Origin: Crossaster papposus
Lineage: Eukaryota > Echinodermata > Asteroidea > Velatida > Solasteridae
Assembly: GCA_037893245.1 (NCBI GenBank)
Contig: JBAIAA010000103.1
Span: 1,240,001-1,304,000 of the forward strand
DNA: 64,000 bases
Direction of reading: 5' to 3'
The notes beneath the pieces are model-generated. The model searched no databases. It was given only the letters and a program-made list of their open reading frames with translations, and was not told the DNA's origin. Both the position numbers and the translations under genes were made by a program. Positions 1 through 12,277 of the stretch are shown here, piece by piece; position 1 is the first letter of the stretch, and every line of letters starts with the position of its first letter.

Positions 1-361
1 AACGTTAACACTGTACCAATAACTACCATCATGATGGGTCATGAACTAATTTCAGCTAAAGTTACTTAAAACTGTCTAAAGTAAAATAATGGAAAAGAAA
101 ACTACTCACAAAACTGTGGTTCAGGAATGGGTCACATTCGCAGGAAAAGTGGCTATAACATGTGCAATGATGCTGCTTAATAATGGTGAAATAACAGAGA
201 AATATATCAATATATATGAACAAGATGTCTGCCGAGTCCATGTGGCAAGATCACTGACCTCTTGAGGTCAGTGGGTGAGATAGAGAAAACAATACTGGTA
301 GGAGTGAATGGCACCACCAGGGGGCAGAGCAGGGTCAAGGTAAGGAGGCTCACAGAGGCCG
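1..361. other. left edge, no intact gene; possible end of gypsy element 1
   Basis: No open frame here resembles a known protein. On the minus strand the integrase-like reading of the neighbouring pol stops at 362. The DNA to its left does not continue recognisably as an integrase catalytic core in any frame I read. No LTR copy matching 3546-4008 is visible, so the element is either truncated at about 300-360 or rearranged. Confidence 0.4.
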
Positions 362-2548
362 TCACATGTATGTAAATCCATTGGATGGTGGTAGTGGTCC
401 AACAAGATCAATGTGAACATGGGAAAATCGGGCATCTGGAGTAGAAAACTCAGACAGGGGTGCAAAGGTATGGCGATGGACCTTTGATCGCTGACATTGT
501 ATGCACGATTTTGCCCATTGACGCACATCACGGTTAACACATGGCCAAACGTAGCGGTCCGTGATGAGGCGTTGCGTAGCGCGTACTCCAGGGTGAGATA
601 GGGAGTGTAGAGTGTCAAACACTGCACGCCGCATCTCCACTGGAACAAATGGACGTGCGTTTCCAGTAGAAATGTCACAAGTTAATGGAATGTCACATGA
701 TGGTAGTGGAACTTGTTTAAACGTGAGTGAAGATGACGATGTGCGCAGGCGTTGAAGTTCCTCGCTGGTGTTCTGCAGTTCCGCCATTTTGTGGAAAACG
801 ATGAGTGCAGTTGGATCCGTGCGAAGAGCGTTTAGTTCGACACGGGATAGGGCATCTGCGGCAGGGTTATCTTCACCTTTAACATGTCTGATATCACAGG
901 TAAACTGTGAAACAAAATCAAGGTGGCGGATTTCGCGAGGGGAGTGTCTGTCCGTTGTGGTGCCGTTAGCATATGTGAGCGGTTTGTGGTCCGTGAGCAC
1001 GTGAAATGGACGACCCTCGAGTGCATGACGAAAATGGCGGATGGCAAGGTATATGGCCAAAAGTTCGCGACCAAATGTGCTGTAACGTGTCTCTGCGGGT
1101 TGAAGTCGCTTTGAGAAGAAAGCGAGTGGTTGCCATGTGTTGTCAATTCTTTGTTGAAGAACAGCTCCCACTGCGACATCCGAAGCGTCCGTCATGACGC
1201 ACAGAGGCGCGTCTGGCTTTGGATGTGCAAGGAGAGTGGCATTAGCTAGGGCAACTTTGATAGCGCGAAATGAAGCAGTGGCAGAGTCATTCCAAGGGAG
1301 TGGTGCCGACTTTTTTCCGGCATTAGAAAGTAGATCGGTGAGTGGTTGGAGGACCCGAGAACAATGGGGAATGAAACGGCGGTAGAAGTTGACGAGGCCA
1401 AGGAATTCCCTGAGTTTGGTGAGAGTTGGTGGTTGGGGAAAATCACGGATAGCACTGACCTTTCCAGCAAGTGGTTGCACTCCGTGACGATCAACGTGAT
1501 GTCCAAGGAATTCCAGCGACTCTGTGCCAAAATGACATTTCGCAGGGTTGATGATCACGCCGTATTGGTGGAGGCGGCTAAACAGCAAGCGAAGATGCGT
1601 TGCATGTTGATCGGCATCTGCACTGGCGACTAAGAGGTCATCGATGTATGCGTAACAAAAATTCAAACCTCTAATTACTTCATCAATGAAGCGTTGGAAC
1701 GTTTGTGCGGCGTTGCGCAAACCAAATGGCATACGGGTAAATTCGAAAAGCCCAAACGGAGTTGTTATAGCCGTTTTAGCGACATCGTCGGGTGCCATGG
1801 GAATCTGATGGTATGCGCGGATTAGGTCGATCTTGGAAAATATCACAGTGCCATGTAGTGATGATGTAAAGTCTTGGATATGTGGCACTGGATAGCGATC
1901 AGGCACCGTGGAGTTGTTAAGAGCTCGATAGTCGCCGCATGGACGCCAATCCCCAGGCTGCTTTTTGGGGACCATATGCAGGGGTGAGGACCAGTTGCTG
2001 ACCGAAGGCTGTACAATACCTAAGTCCATCATATGTTGGAACTCCCCTTTGGCGACTTTCAAACGGTCAGGTGCAAGACGGCGCGGTCGTGCGGCTGTAG
2101 GGGGGCCAGTCGTGACGATATGGTGCTTAACGTTGTGTTTAATTGGAGTGTCGCTGTAGGTCGGACGCGTTATGCTGGGAAAATCCTTCAAAATGTTCGC
2201 GAATCGAGATGGGGTGGGCGGTTTGAATATGGGGCTGAGCGATGGCGATGTTGATGCTTTTCCACCGATGCTTAAACTGGTCGTAGCATCAACTAGCCTG
2301 CAGTTGCGAATGTCAACCAGAAAGTTGAAATAACGAAGGAAATCTGCGCCAATGATTGCATGTTGAACGTCGGCGACAATGAACACCCAGCGGCATGTCC
2401 GCCGAATCCCAATGTCCAGTGTCAATGACCTTTCACCATAAGTAGCAATTTGCGATGCATTAGCTGCTTGAAGGTCATGTCCATGGCGGCGATGAGCGCG
2501 GTCGTGGGATGCAGGAGGGATGACACTCACCTCTGCTCCTGTGTCCAC
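362..2548 (-). pseudogene. Ty3/gypsy pol (CsRn1-like), truncated in integrase
   Basis: Retrotransposon polyprotein of 728 residues. Seen in order: an aspartic protease motif [10 protein letters not shown] at the start, reverse transcriptase with the catalytic YIDD near residue 300, RNase H beginning around [10 protein letters not shown] near residue 450, and the H2C2 zinc-binding domain of integrase near residues 620-670. The frame ends just after the first integrase core block ([10 protein letters not shown]), so the DDE catalytic core is missing. The reading frame is open upstream of the first Met, and relative to gag it lies in the -1 frame, as expected for frameshifted pol expression. The [11 protein letters not shown] reverse transcriptase core and the partner gag suggest the CsRn1 clade of Ty3/gypsy. 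The truncation means it cannot be autonomous. Confidence 0.85.
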
Positions 2549-2628
2549 AAGAAATTGTTGCTTCGTTACTCGATCCGTGACATAAAATAGGCGATTAGAT
2601 GTGGAACGGCCGGCAGAGCATGTCGCCC

Positions 2629-3501
2629 CTACTTGCCGGCTCGGTCGTTTTCCTGGTTACCGGCCTTATTATAGGAACATGGCTGCGTACATTTGTGGGC
2701 CATAGCTCCAAATTTCCGATGGTACCAACACTCTTCAGGGTTATTACGCGTGGCCGTGGCTACTGGGCTACGGTCGTCAGAACGTTGACGACGCGGTTGA
2801 CTGCGGCTGTGACTGCGTTCACGTGGACGGCTGGTGAGGGTGGATATCATTGACGTCAAATTCGCTACTTCGGCCCGCAGTTGTTGAATTTCGGTTGGTG
2901 GCGGAGCTTCAATGGTAGCGATGTGTGCAGAGATGGGTGACTGGGTAGGGGAGACTTCCATGATTTTATCGGCTAACTTTGCCAATTGTTCGATGTCGAC
3001 CTCCTCTGAGGTTGAAGCAAGAATTAGCCGAGCATTGGTCGGCAGCCCCCGAAGAAAAAGTTGCTTCATTATCGATGGCTCCAATGTACACTCCCCCAAG
3101 AGCTGTTGCATCTTGCGGAGCAGTTGGGAGGGCTTCCGATCCCCCAACTCCTCTGTTGTCAAGAGTTGATGCAAGCGTTTTTGTTCAGATTGAGATGTCC
3201 GCTTGATTAGCTCCTTTTTCAGCGTGGTGTAAGGGGCATCTGCGGGTGGAGTTATTAAAATATCCCTCACCTCCTGCGCTATTGTTGGCTGCAAAGACGC
3301 CACCACATAGGCGTATCTTGTGTGTTCGGAGGTTATGCCTCGAGTGGTGAATTGTGCCTCCACTTGGGTGAACCATATTGTTGGGTCAGATGGCCAGTAT
3401 GGTGGGAGTTTGAGGCTGATGGTAGCCGTTACGGGTTGTGGTGCTATTGCGCCGGAACTAGTTGGAGCAGGAGTAGTAGGCATCGCTGCAGTTGATTCCA
3501 A
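2629..3501 (-). CDS. Ty3/gypsy gag (CsRn1-like) with CHCC-type zinc motif
   Basis: Gag of the element whose pol follows at 2548-362. It has 290 residues: a Pro/Thr/Ala-rich start, a capsid-like region ([20 protein letters not shown], then an [20 protein letters not shown] block), an Arg/Ser-rich stretch, and a C-terminal metal-binding pattern C-x2-H-x8-C-x3-C (CWYHRKFG...KCTQPC). This CHCC form replaces the usual CCHC knuckle and is characteristic of the CsRn1 clade. The start Met at 3501 lies about 24 bp inside the primer-binding site. The frame is uninterrupted although pol is truncated. Confidence 0.85.
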   Translation of the reverse strand: MESTAAMPTTPAPTSSGAIAPQPVTATISLKLPPYWPSDPTIWFTQVEAQFTTRGITSEHTRYAYVVASLQPTIAQEVRDILITPPADAPYTTLKKELIKRTSQSEQKRLHQLLTTEELGDRKPSQLLRKMQQLLGECTLEPSIMKQLFLRGLPTNARLILASTSEEVDIEQLAKLADKIMEVSPTQSPISAHIATIEAPPPTEIQQLRAEVANLTSMISTLTSRPRERSHSRSQPRRQRSDDRSPVATATRNNPEECWYHRKFGAMAHKCTQPCSYNKAGNQENDRAGK

Positions 3502-3524
3502 AATTCCAGTGTTTTGCTGTGTAG

Positions 3525-3542
3525 ATCACGTCTGGGTCACCA
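3525..3542 (-). other. primer-binding site, tRNA-Trp type
   Basis: On the minus strand the bases directly inside the LTR read TGGTGACCCAGACGTGAT. This differs at one position from the complement of the tRNA-Trp 3' end (TGGTGACCCCGACGTGAT), the primer type used by CsRn1-like elements. Confidence 0.7.
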
Positions 3543-3545
3543 GTT

Positions 3546-4008
3546 TGGTGGTTTTAGTACATGGTATGGAATGATGGAATATACACCAGGTTGGTCGTTC
3601 GTACAGCGACTTTTATTCTAAGAATGAACAACTACATGTAGACTACCAAATAAACAAAGGCAAGTTAAAAGACATGTGTCTCGTCTGAAAGCTGAAACTA
3701 GAGTGGTGAACCAACTAAGAAGTATAATGGGCTGGCTATCCAATTTAAAAGCAATAAAGACGGGAAACCAAAGGAATGCAATTAAGTGGCTTTTATAGCT
3801 AGGTGATGAGATATGGTAAGCAGGACAAAAGTGAGGCTTGGCTCAGTATTAATTTAGTAATGGTAATCAATCAATTAGGGAGCTTGACACAACCGGGTCA
3901 AAGTATTTACTATACTGGGCTGTTGTTGAGGGCCATGTACAAGGGGTCAAAAGTTTATTTTCTGGGTTCTTTTAATCTATGATTATATGGACGTACGAAA
4001 ACGCTACA
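3546..4008 (-). repeat. 5' LTR of gypsy element 1
   Basis: A 463-bp segment bounded by the primer-binding site on one side and running TGTAGCG...CCACCA in element orientation, so it has the canonical TG...CA ends. Boundaries are inferred from the PBS and the TG/CA rule, because no second LTR copy is inside the window to compare. Confidence 0.55.
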
Positions 4009-5739
4009 TATTATTCAGTGTAATTAAGAGTAAGAGTGTCGAAATAAATGTTCTTTTGAATTGAATTAAAAAATAAATATTGTAAGCATCCAGAAAAATG
4101 ATTGCGCTAGATATCCTATAATTGTTCCGAAATTAAAAAATATTCACGATCGCCGGAAGGCGATCGCGAAAAAACCTAAGAACAACATAATAAACACTGC
4201 CCGACGCCGGTTGAAAACAAACGCCCTTTTGTCTTGCTTTCCTCGGCATCCGTGATTGTAAAAATTCTAACAGGGCAGATAAACGATATTTTCTATAACG
4301 TACAATCTTCCAAATCCACTCAGTCTTGGTAATTCAAGCAATAACCAATGGTAAACCTTTAAGTACTCAGTGTATCAACAATAATTTTACAAACTCCGAC
4401 TTTTTAGTGGTCGGGAAGCGCGGCGCCACCAGGGGCCAATTTCATAAAGCTGCTTACGCAAAAAAATTGCTTAAGCACAAACAATTCTTGCTTAGTAAAA
4501 CCAGCTTACCAGCCACAACTCAATGTGATGTATATTATTTGTGATTGGTATTTAGCTGCTGTTGGCTTAGCATAACGATCACGTGGAATTTTGGCTCCTA
4601 ACGTGATTTACCAAGCAAGAGTTGTTGTGCGTAAGCATAATTGTGTGTTTAAGCAGCTCTATGAAATTGGTCCCAGGGGTCAACTGAGGGGCTCTATATT
4701 ACCGACGTTAGTATACGTGGCATTAAACAAAATACTTTTCCACCGCAGTACGGAGAAAACAAAGGAATACTATTTACATGTCATTCTTCATTCATTGTCA
4801 ATAATTATGATTATTACTTTTTGCTCAGCCAAATTCGTTATTTACCGTGATGCCAAGGGAAAAAAGATATTTGTTGTTTCTAAGTTACAACTTACCAATT
4901 ACCCACGTTTCTACATGGCTTTAAACATACATGTTAAACTAAAATACGAGGAAATATGAGAAAAACAAAGAAATACCAGTAATTCTTAATTCATTGTCGA
5001 TATCATGAGCTTTAAATCTACGAATGCTACGCTCACCTTTGGAGCTTTAAAACAAAAACTTGTATTGGCCGAAATTCATCTATTGAGGGTATATCTGTTG
5101 TACACAAAATCACTCTTTCAAATCACCGTATGATTGTATTACAAAATAAATTAGTGGGGTGCTTGAGAATCTGCAGCACCCCAACTTTTTTAGATGAGGG
5201 TGCTTGAATATGCTGGAGCCCTTCCTACTTTTAGCAGAAATAAATCCACATCCTATCATAGAATCATTCCGAAACGTCACCTTGGGTTGCCTCAGTCATT
5301 TCAGCGGGGAATAATAAAATAAAAATAAAAATAAAAAATACAAATACAAAATACAAATACAAATACAAATAAAAAAAAAATATGAAAATATGCGTTTATT
5401 TCCTGTCATGTCGGCTCTAGATCAAAGAAATCAACACAAGCCGCTCACAACCTTGCAGGCCCACATTGTGCAGGTATAGTACTAGTAGGCACCATGCTAT
5501 TGTGCAGCGTACGCAGGAAGACAGCCGGTACTGCATACAAATATACTAGCGACAGCGTCAATTTTTTTAAAATATATAAATGAAATAAATTCAGGATACA
5601 AGTTGAATTAACTTCTGGACAGACTGTTTCGTACCGTGTGGCACTCATTAGGAGAACGACAGATAATAATAGTAATAGTAATAATAATAATTACAAATTA
5701 GCAATAATTACAAAATGTATTACAATATATTATGGGTCC
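4009..5739. other. downstream spacer of transporter copy A, duplicated at 55960-57298
   Basis: No gene. Most of this stretch is also present downstream of copy C: compare 4186-4320 with 55980-56110 and 4680-5460 with 56230-57000. The start (about 4075-4340) is also repeated at 15640-15900, and a shorter part at about 62990-63080. It contains an element at 4436-4672 and an A-rich simple stretch at about 5310-5385. Confidence 0.6.
4436..4672. mobile_element. short hAT-like inverted-repeat element (MITE)
   Basis: The ends are inverted repeats: CCAATTTCATAAAGCTGCTT on the left and its imperfect complement at about 4650-4671 on the right. The element is flanked by CCAGGGG at 4429-4435 and 4673-4679, consistent with a 7-8 bp target duplication as made by hAT transposases. 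The corresponding position near copy C (about 56228-56240) has no insert, giving an empty site. No coding capacity. Confidence 0.7.
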
Positions 5740-5879
5740 TCATTTTAATTCATCCTGTGCGTTTCTTTCAAAACATCGACGATACCACAGAAAGAGAAGA
5801 GGAAACATTGGAAGGAATTGCAAGGAGCCTAAGAACATAAATGCCGTGGTGTAACTGCCTGTGGTGTCGAACAGCCAAC
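5740..5879 (-). pseudogene. copy A exon 4 (C-terminal)
   Basis: A 140-bp terminal exon after acceptor CATATTTCAG. It encodes WLFDTTGSY through NAQDELK and a TGA stop, and matches copies B and C closely. Confidence 0.8.
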
Positions 5880-6366
5880 CTGAAATATGCAGAAAAAACC
5901 AGACAGGTGCATGAGAGATGACAACAGGTGCCGAAATGCCAATTACAATGTACGCTCGTATAGGTTTGCACCATAGCGTAGAGGAACACTGCCTAGTCCA
6001 AACTTGCTCATTAGGCAGGTTAAACAATTTCTAAATAGTTTTCTGTAGTGCTTTGGATGTAGTTTTGTGGATAAAGTCAGAAGAAACATTTTATTTCAAG
6101 TTTGGATCCAATCTGATGATGCAATGCAAACAAAAAAGATTTAAGACAGGGATTAATTGTTGTTGTTCTAGAAATGTGTACGTTTAATGCAGAGTATTAA
6201 ATTAAATCATTTCGTATATAATAATATCAGAGGTGCTTAAAACTCGCATTTTCTCCAAGCTGTCTTTACGCCTGCCTTAATTATTTGAAATTCTGAAATT
6301 TACACTTAAACAAAACAGTTGGAAAGTGCACACAAATCTAAACTGTAATTACAATTTCCAGCTTAC

Positions 6367-7183
6367 CCGGTAAATAGCCCAGGGTGAATTCCAAGATAGC
6401 CACGGTAAAAGATGTCCAACCAAAAGTTCCAGCCAGCAAATCAACACCGAGCACTTGCTTGCTGAGAATGTCGGAAACTGAGGACACCAGCACACATCAA
6501 GATTAGGAGCGATGACGTCATCATTGGCCAATATGACGTCAGCCAGGGAGTTGCGCAGTACGACGACGCATAAACCGCTAGAGTGATAGCCGTCAGACTG
6601 TAACTCGATATCACTTTATGATCAAGAAGTAACCCTTGCACCAGTATTGCTATTAAACCTCCAACGCCCCCAACTGTTACAAATGTCGCCGCCTCCTGTA
6701 AGGTAAATCCATTTTACTGTACTTGTGAAACGAAATAAACGAACCACATGTCGAAGGCAAACTTTGAACAGCAAGTTAAGGTGGCCACCGACCAGAACCG
6801 AAAATCAGAGAAAAGTCGGACATCGAAGATCTCGAACAGATTCTTGTAAAACGAGGTACAGCGAGAGGGGAGTCGACTTGGGTGTTTTGATATCCCATCG
6901 TTTGTTGGAAGCTCTTGGTACTGGTAGCTGCTTGCTGAATGAACGGCTCCTCCTCGCACTATGAGCGCACCACACACCACCAGATGCATAGAGATGGCGC
7001 CTAGCAGCAGCATGGCTCCTGCCCATCCGTACACATTTATGAATGTCTGCATGATTGGTGCACAAACGAACAGCCCGATGGGACCGCCCGTACGTGCAAT
7101 GCCAGTGGCCGTAGCGTAGTTTGTGGTAAAGCAGCGGCCAATGGTCTCTTTTAAAAGCACACCGGAAATCCCGAATCCTGCAC
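6367..7183 (-). pseudogene. copy A exon 3, nonsense and frameshift
   Basis: An 817-bp exon, 5 bp shorter than the 822-bp exon of copy C. It contains the TAA at 6714-6716 and the small deletion near 6474-6479. Donor GTAAGC and acceptor CAATCAG are intact. Confidence 0.85.
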
Positions 7184-7882
7184 CTGATTGGGTGTAGTGA
7201 AACAATAATAGACAGTCATCATACGCTCATTAGCTTCGTAAAAGTATGTTTACATATTAAAGTGAACAAAGAAGTGGCAGAAGCGGGGTTTGATGTATGT
7301 TTAGATAGGATCATGTACACCAGCCTGAACATCGGGCATTACACGCGTCCATGAAAGTTATAGCCGGTTTTACTTATATTCTTATATAAATACTTGGTAC
7401 ATGTATAATAATTTGCTTACTATTTATTGATCGTTAACTTGGTTGTCGTTAAGATCGGAGTAAACATAAGGTTTACACATCCTAGATATACCTCACGATA
7501 TATCAAACGTTAAATCTATCACCGTGGAAGCAAGGAGTTTTAAACCTCTATAGGATTGCCTTTAGATGAGCATGACGACCAATTATAAAAGATTTAGTCA
7601 TATATCATACTCGGCAATAAGCGACAGATAGTAGGAAAACAGGTTATTAGTAAGTACAAAGATGCGTACCAGACAAAGGTTATAGATAGGCCAGGTTCCT
7701 TTTTTTGAAATTAATTTTGTTCAAGTTAGATGGGGAGTTTGTTTGTTTGTTTGTTTATTTAAAGCGTAAACAACATTTATTCTAAAAATTGTATGGGGCA
7801 TAATTGAATGGATATGAAAGTTAATAGACAATAAAATGGTAACAAACTAAAACACACAGACGAACGATAATCATTTGCTTAC

Positions 7883-8029
7883 CCAGGGGAAGAACGAGTA
7901 AACAAGCCAGGTGAGCAGGCGAGGTAGCAAACGACGCCACGATGACCGAAAAACCAATTATCACATTACACGCCATGATGACGTAGCCGTGACCGAACCG
8001 TCTACTACCAATCAGCTTCGACAAAATTG
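7883..8029 (-). pseudogene. copy A exon 2
   Basis: A 147-bp exon between acceptor TGCAG (8034-8030) and donor GTAAGC. It encodes ILSKLIG then a hydrophobic stretch ending LLVLPLG. It is one codon longer than in copies B and C. Confidence 0.8.
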
Positions 8030-9589
8030 CTGCAGGTGGAAATATTGTAACGGAATTGGCTTCAATTTTATATTTTTTGTACATTTTGTGCCCGATAGTG
8101 TATAACATGCAAATGTCCTTTGGTACAAATAGCACCCCTTACCATTGGACTTTCTTTGTTAATTTTAGAATATACAATTTTTTGTTCAGTTACTTTAAAT
8201 AGAACCGTCCAAGTTGGTTGGCCCGCTGTCGATTAGCCAGTTAATCTCATTATTGTTTGCTAAGGCCAGTAAACAAGTTTCACTTGTCTTTTAATATTGT
8301 AATAATAGTAGAGTCATTTTCCTGGAATCCGTGACCATTTTACGGATACCTTTTTTCTTGATGGATTTGACAAAAATGACAAATTTTAAGAATAAATAGC
8401 TTCTATACACCTCCCCAAAGTGATGGCTAACTTTGTTATAGCACGTTTTTCAAAATGGCCGCCGACGCCATTTTGAAATACATAAAAAGTGATGAGTCCA
8501 GATGAGCCATAACAATCAATGAGGGGTCATTTTCCCACTATTTTCGGCATTACAAATCTTCTAGAATGGTATTCATCACGTTTCGGGACCACTGTGACCT
8601 CAAAATCCAACATGGCGTCTGGAAGCCATCTTGAAAAACAATAAATTGTTATATCTCTGGCACCAAACCAAATGAGCTAAAAAGACACGTACGGTGTCAT
8701 ATTTTCTATTAATTCTGGCATTACAAATATATTGGAATGATTATACATGTATTGACATTCAGGGACTACCATGGCCTCCAGTTTATAGATGACTGCTGTC
8801 CGCCATCTTTGAAAACGTCAAACTGCAATTATGACCTCTGCCATCAGACGCTCGTGGTAGGCAAATGAGGTGACATTCTCTTCAATTTCGGCACTATCAA
8901 ACGTTTTGGAGAGTTTGATTTTAGTTTTACATGTATTTTGATCCCTATACTTTGGGTAATAAATTGACAATTTGTTTTAAATAACACTATTTGAAATTGT
9001 ATGTACTTCATGAAATTATTTTACTTTAATGATTTCTGTGTTTGTATCTATAGCTAATTCAAGACTTATACTTATAATGCCCAGTTTAAGTTATATTTAG
9101 ATTTGTTTCATTTTTACTAATATACTGATTCCTGTGTTTTGATGCATATTGTTTCAGTTTCTAAATGTTTTGGATCTTGGCTGTTTTCTAGTGATTGTTT
9201 AAGTATATTTATTGGTTGGGTCATTCTTGGTTTTTAAAATTATTTTCTTACGTTTTGTTTTTACTTTTAACACTGACTTAATGTTTCAGTTTGTTTTAAA
9301 GTTCTTTGTTTTTCAAATCACTGATGTTATTTTACTTTATTTTGTTTTTATTCATTTTGTATATTTTTCAATCTAACAACAACACGGCCCCTTGAAAAGC
9401 AACATTGGTTAAATGGGTTACCGTGTATAAATAAGTTAAACTAAATAAATAAACCAAGGTAGTCACACATTATGGAGAAAATAATTTGCAATTTGAATTG
9501 TGCTATGACAAAAGAATAATGTTTAATAATTATTCAATTTTGCGGTGGTGCTGTTTTAGATGAATTGTATGATCAATTGTACGTTACAA

Positions 9590-9815
9590 CGCGTGAGAAA
9601 CGTGTTGTAATTTTGGCAACACGCTGGCAAACGCTGACCAACGCTATGCCAGCGTTAGCAACACGCTGAGCGCGTTACTCACACGCTGGGACACGATGTC
9701 ACGCTGGCGGCGCGTTGGAGGTTCGTTACTCACGCGTCGAACACGCTAGACGATTGTTATCAACCCTCCACTCACACGCTGGCGTACGCTGGCGTACGCT
9801 GGTTTACGCTGGTTA
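9590..9815. repeat. stretch rich in ACGCTGG/CACGCTG words
   Basis: Dense irregular repeats of ACGCTGG, CACGCTGG and CGCGTT. Similar words recur inside and at the right of the neighbouring element (10050-10320), suggesting that related inverted-repeat elements are nested here. Confidence 0.45.
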
Positions 9816-10349
9816 TGGCCCTGTCACACCAGAACATTTTAGGCCAATGCATGAGTAGCGCGTTAAAAATAGTTGATACGCTCGCAATCGTTGAACTTTC
9901 ACAGAAAAAGTCAAGTGGAACCGTGATTTCAGCGTGTCTATACAGGTTGATAACGGGTTCATAGCGTATGCCAAGCGTGAGTATCGTGTGAGGAACGCGC
10001 TCAGCGTGTGAGGAACGTATCACTGATTTATAGTAAAAATACGACAGCGGGTCGCCAGCGTGTGAGTAGTGGGTTAGTAACGATCGTCTAGCGCGTTCGA
10101 CGCATGATTAACGACCACCCTGCGCGCCGCCAGCGTGTGCAGGCACACGCTGGCAAACGCTGAAAATTTTAGGTATGTTGAAAAATGTATTCTTGTCTCA
10201 GCGTGTGACAGCGTGTTCCAGCGTGTGGGTAACGCGCTCAGCGTGTTGCGAACGCTGGCCTAGCGTTCGTCAACGTTTACCCGCGTGGTGCCGAAATTCC
10301 AACATGTTACTCACGCGTTGGCCTAAAACGTTCTGGTGTGACAGGGCCA
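9816..10349. mobile_element. 534-bp MITE, TTA target duplication (PIF/Harbinger-like)
   Basis: The left end begins TGGCCCTGTCACACCAGAAC and the right end is its inverted complement. Terminal repeats of about 30 bp are nearly perfect. Flanks are TTA at 9813-9815 and 10350-10352. A 3-bp TTA/TAA duplication is typical of PIF/Harbinger. No open frame encodes a transposase, so it is non-autonomous. Confidence 0.75.
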
Positions 10350-12078
10350 TTAAGACGTTATCTAAATGTTAGGTCTACCTGTTTCAACTGCAGAGAATCA
10401 GTTGCAAAACATTTTAAAGAATTTGAGTTGCACCCTTTGTAAAACAAGCCTGTTATTTAGGCCTTAGGCCTAATTAATAATGAGTAAATAACCAATAGAC
10501 GTAGGCCCATATTTGAAATAAATTGGGTTATTTTCCCCTAATTTATTGCCTAAGGTAGAACGGCTATACCCGCGGTGACTTGTGCATGTCAGACGTCCAA
10601 AGCGTATCGTCACCGAGCTGCAGCTGGCTGCGGTCAGTGCACTCAAACCATTTGGAGTCTGAATGATGTTACGGGAGAATACGAACCTAAACTGAAGCGA
10701 GGGCCATGTGGACCAACGATTAGATGCACTTTCATGTTTTTTCGGCCAAAATAGTTTCAGAAATAATTTCTTTTTAACTCGTGTATATCGGAAGTTACTT
10801 ATTAACATTTCTTAGATTTTGTATTTGTGCATTTTGCATTTTGTATTTGTCTATTGACATGAAAGTTGATATGATGAAGAGAGCAACAAGAATACTTGTT
10901 TTATGTCCTTTTGTAAAAAATAGTTTTGCATTAAAAATCTGAATATAATTTCACTTGTGCGGTTTAACTTTGTTATAGGCCCTCCGAGTGTTCAATTTAA
11001 ACATGCCATTTTAGAAATTCAATACGACCATTTAATTCACTCCCCAACTGCTCTTTTAAATGACCTACATGGGTGATAAGATGAAAGAGCAATACAAGGT
11101 ATACTGGAAACCAATTTCAGAAGAGGGCCCCAAGGGAAATGATGCTCATTCAAAAATGTAGGCTACATTACGTAGGAAATATAGGCCTACATAAAGAAGA
11201 ACGTGTAAAAAAAGCTGGCTGTGTTAGGACTGCATGACAGCATGAGGTAACTCCCTGTCTTTAATCGTTAGTTAATTAAATGTTTTTTTAATGATTTCTT
11301 TTTTGCAGAAAGCTTAAATTCCCAATACGAATAAAAACTCGATAACTACTCCAGTTTCCAGAGTGAATACACACGCCGCGTTTACCCTCCTGCAGCAAGC
11401 GCGCCGCCATTGTTGTACGAATCGTGCACAAACACATACGCGGTCTATTTAATGGAGATCAATGACTTTATCCTATTTAAAATGAATGGCTGACATGTGC
11501 AACCAACCTACTTGTTGGATCAAGATTGCTTCCTTTGCTTCCTGTGTAATGGTGGCAGGAAGCAGCTAGTCGGTTTATTTATTTATCTTATTCATATTGC
11601 TATTTATTTGTACATTTTGTAAATATTGTTAATCTGCTTATCAAAATAAAAGTCGGCCACAGGTATTGTTATAATTATACTATTAACTATTATAACTGAT
11701 GAAACTGAGGGGTTTCGTTACCATACTGGTAGTTTACTTGGAATGCGTACAGTCAGTGGGCTTCGAAACTCTCTTTAGAATTCTCAAGATCACACATGGC
11801 TAAATTAACTTTTTTCAAATGAACTATACAAGGCAAACGGATTAGGTGCAGTTAATACTATTTTTGAAAACTGAACAAATACATTGACCATTTTATTACT
11901 AATGGCAATTCTGCCAAATTTCATGTGAAATTGGACCTTTTCTTACTTTTTATGTAATGACTAATTCAGTTTTCTGTTTACAGATCAAATTTATTGTAAA
12001 GCACAAGAGAAGTTATTTCTCTCAAAAAAAAGAGAGAAAAAGGGTGCACTCTGGATGAACGTACCACTTTAAACTTAC

Positions 12079-12277
12079 CAAATAATCCACTGGCAGCAGC
12101 AACGGTGGCCATTATCCAACCCAGGATCCACATAGTGGTATTGAACTGGATATGTATGAGGGGAAGCATCATACTCATGGTCTTAAAGATAGCAGACCAG
12201 ATGGAAAGTCTGGCCCACAGAGCCAACACGGCCAACCATCCAGCACGGCCTCCATCGGTACCTGCTGAGCCAGCCAT
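12079..12277 (-). pseudogene. copy A exon 1 (start and first membrane segments)
   Basis: It starts at ATG 12277-12275 (MAGSAGTDGG); an in-frame upstream ATG at 12316 is an alternative start. Donor GTAAGT follows 12079. It encodes 66 residues with the DGGRAGW motif and two hydrophobic segments. Confidence 0.8.

Larger units (their letters stand above)
8030..12078 (-). other. copy A intron 1
   Basis: A 4.0-kb intron. 8141-8990 matches copy C intron 1 (about 59230-60540). 10980-12060 matches copy B intron 1 (about 30464-31420). No coding region is visible. It contains the repeat-rich stretch 9590-9815 and the inverted-repeat element 9816-10349. Confidence 0.6.
5740..12277 (-). pseudogene. SLC16-like transporter, copy A (four exons, broken)
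   Basis: A minus-strand copy of an SLC16 (monocarboxylate transporter-like) major-facilitator gene. Exons: 12277-12079, 8029-7883, 7183-6367, 5879-5740; all three introns have GT-AG ends and are phase 1. The first exon carries DGGRAGW, the variant of the family's DGGWGW motif. The third carries the fifth-helix block (CFTTNYATATGIARTGGPIG), and the last exon holds WLFDTTGSY of the final helices. Compared with copies B and C there is a TCA-to-TAA change (TAA at 6714-6716), ending the protein in mid exon 3. There is also a 5-bp deletion near 6474-6479 that shifts the frame. Splice sites are intact, so transcription is possible, but a full transporter is not. Confidence 0.85.

Noticed and set aside
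4326..4959. two small plus-strand frames downstream of copy A
   Set aside because: They overlap a MITE and spacer DNA duplicated near copy C, where the frames are not kept.
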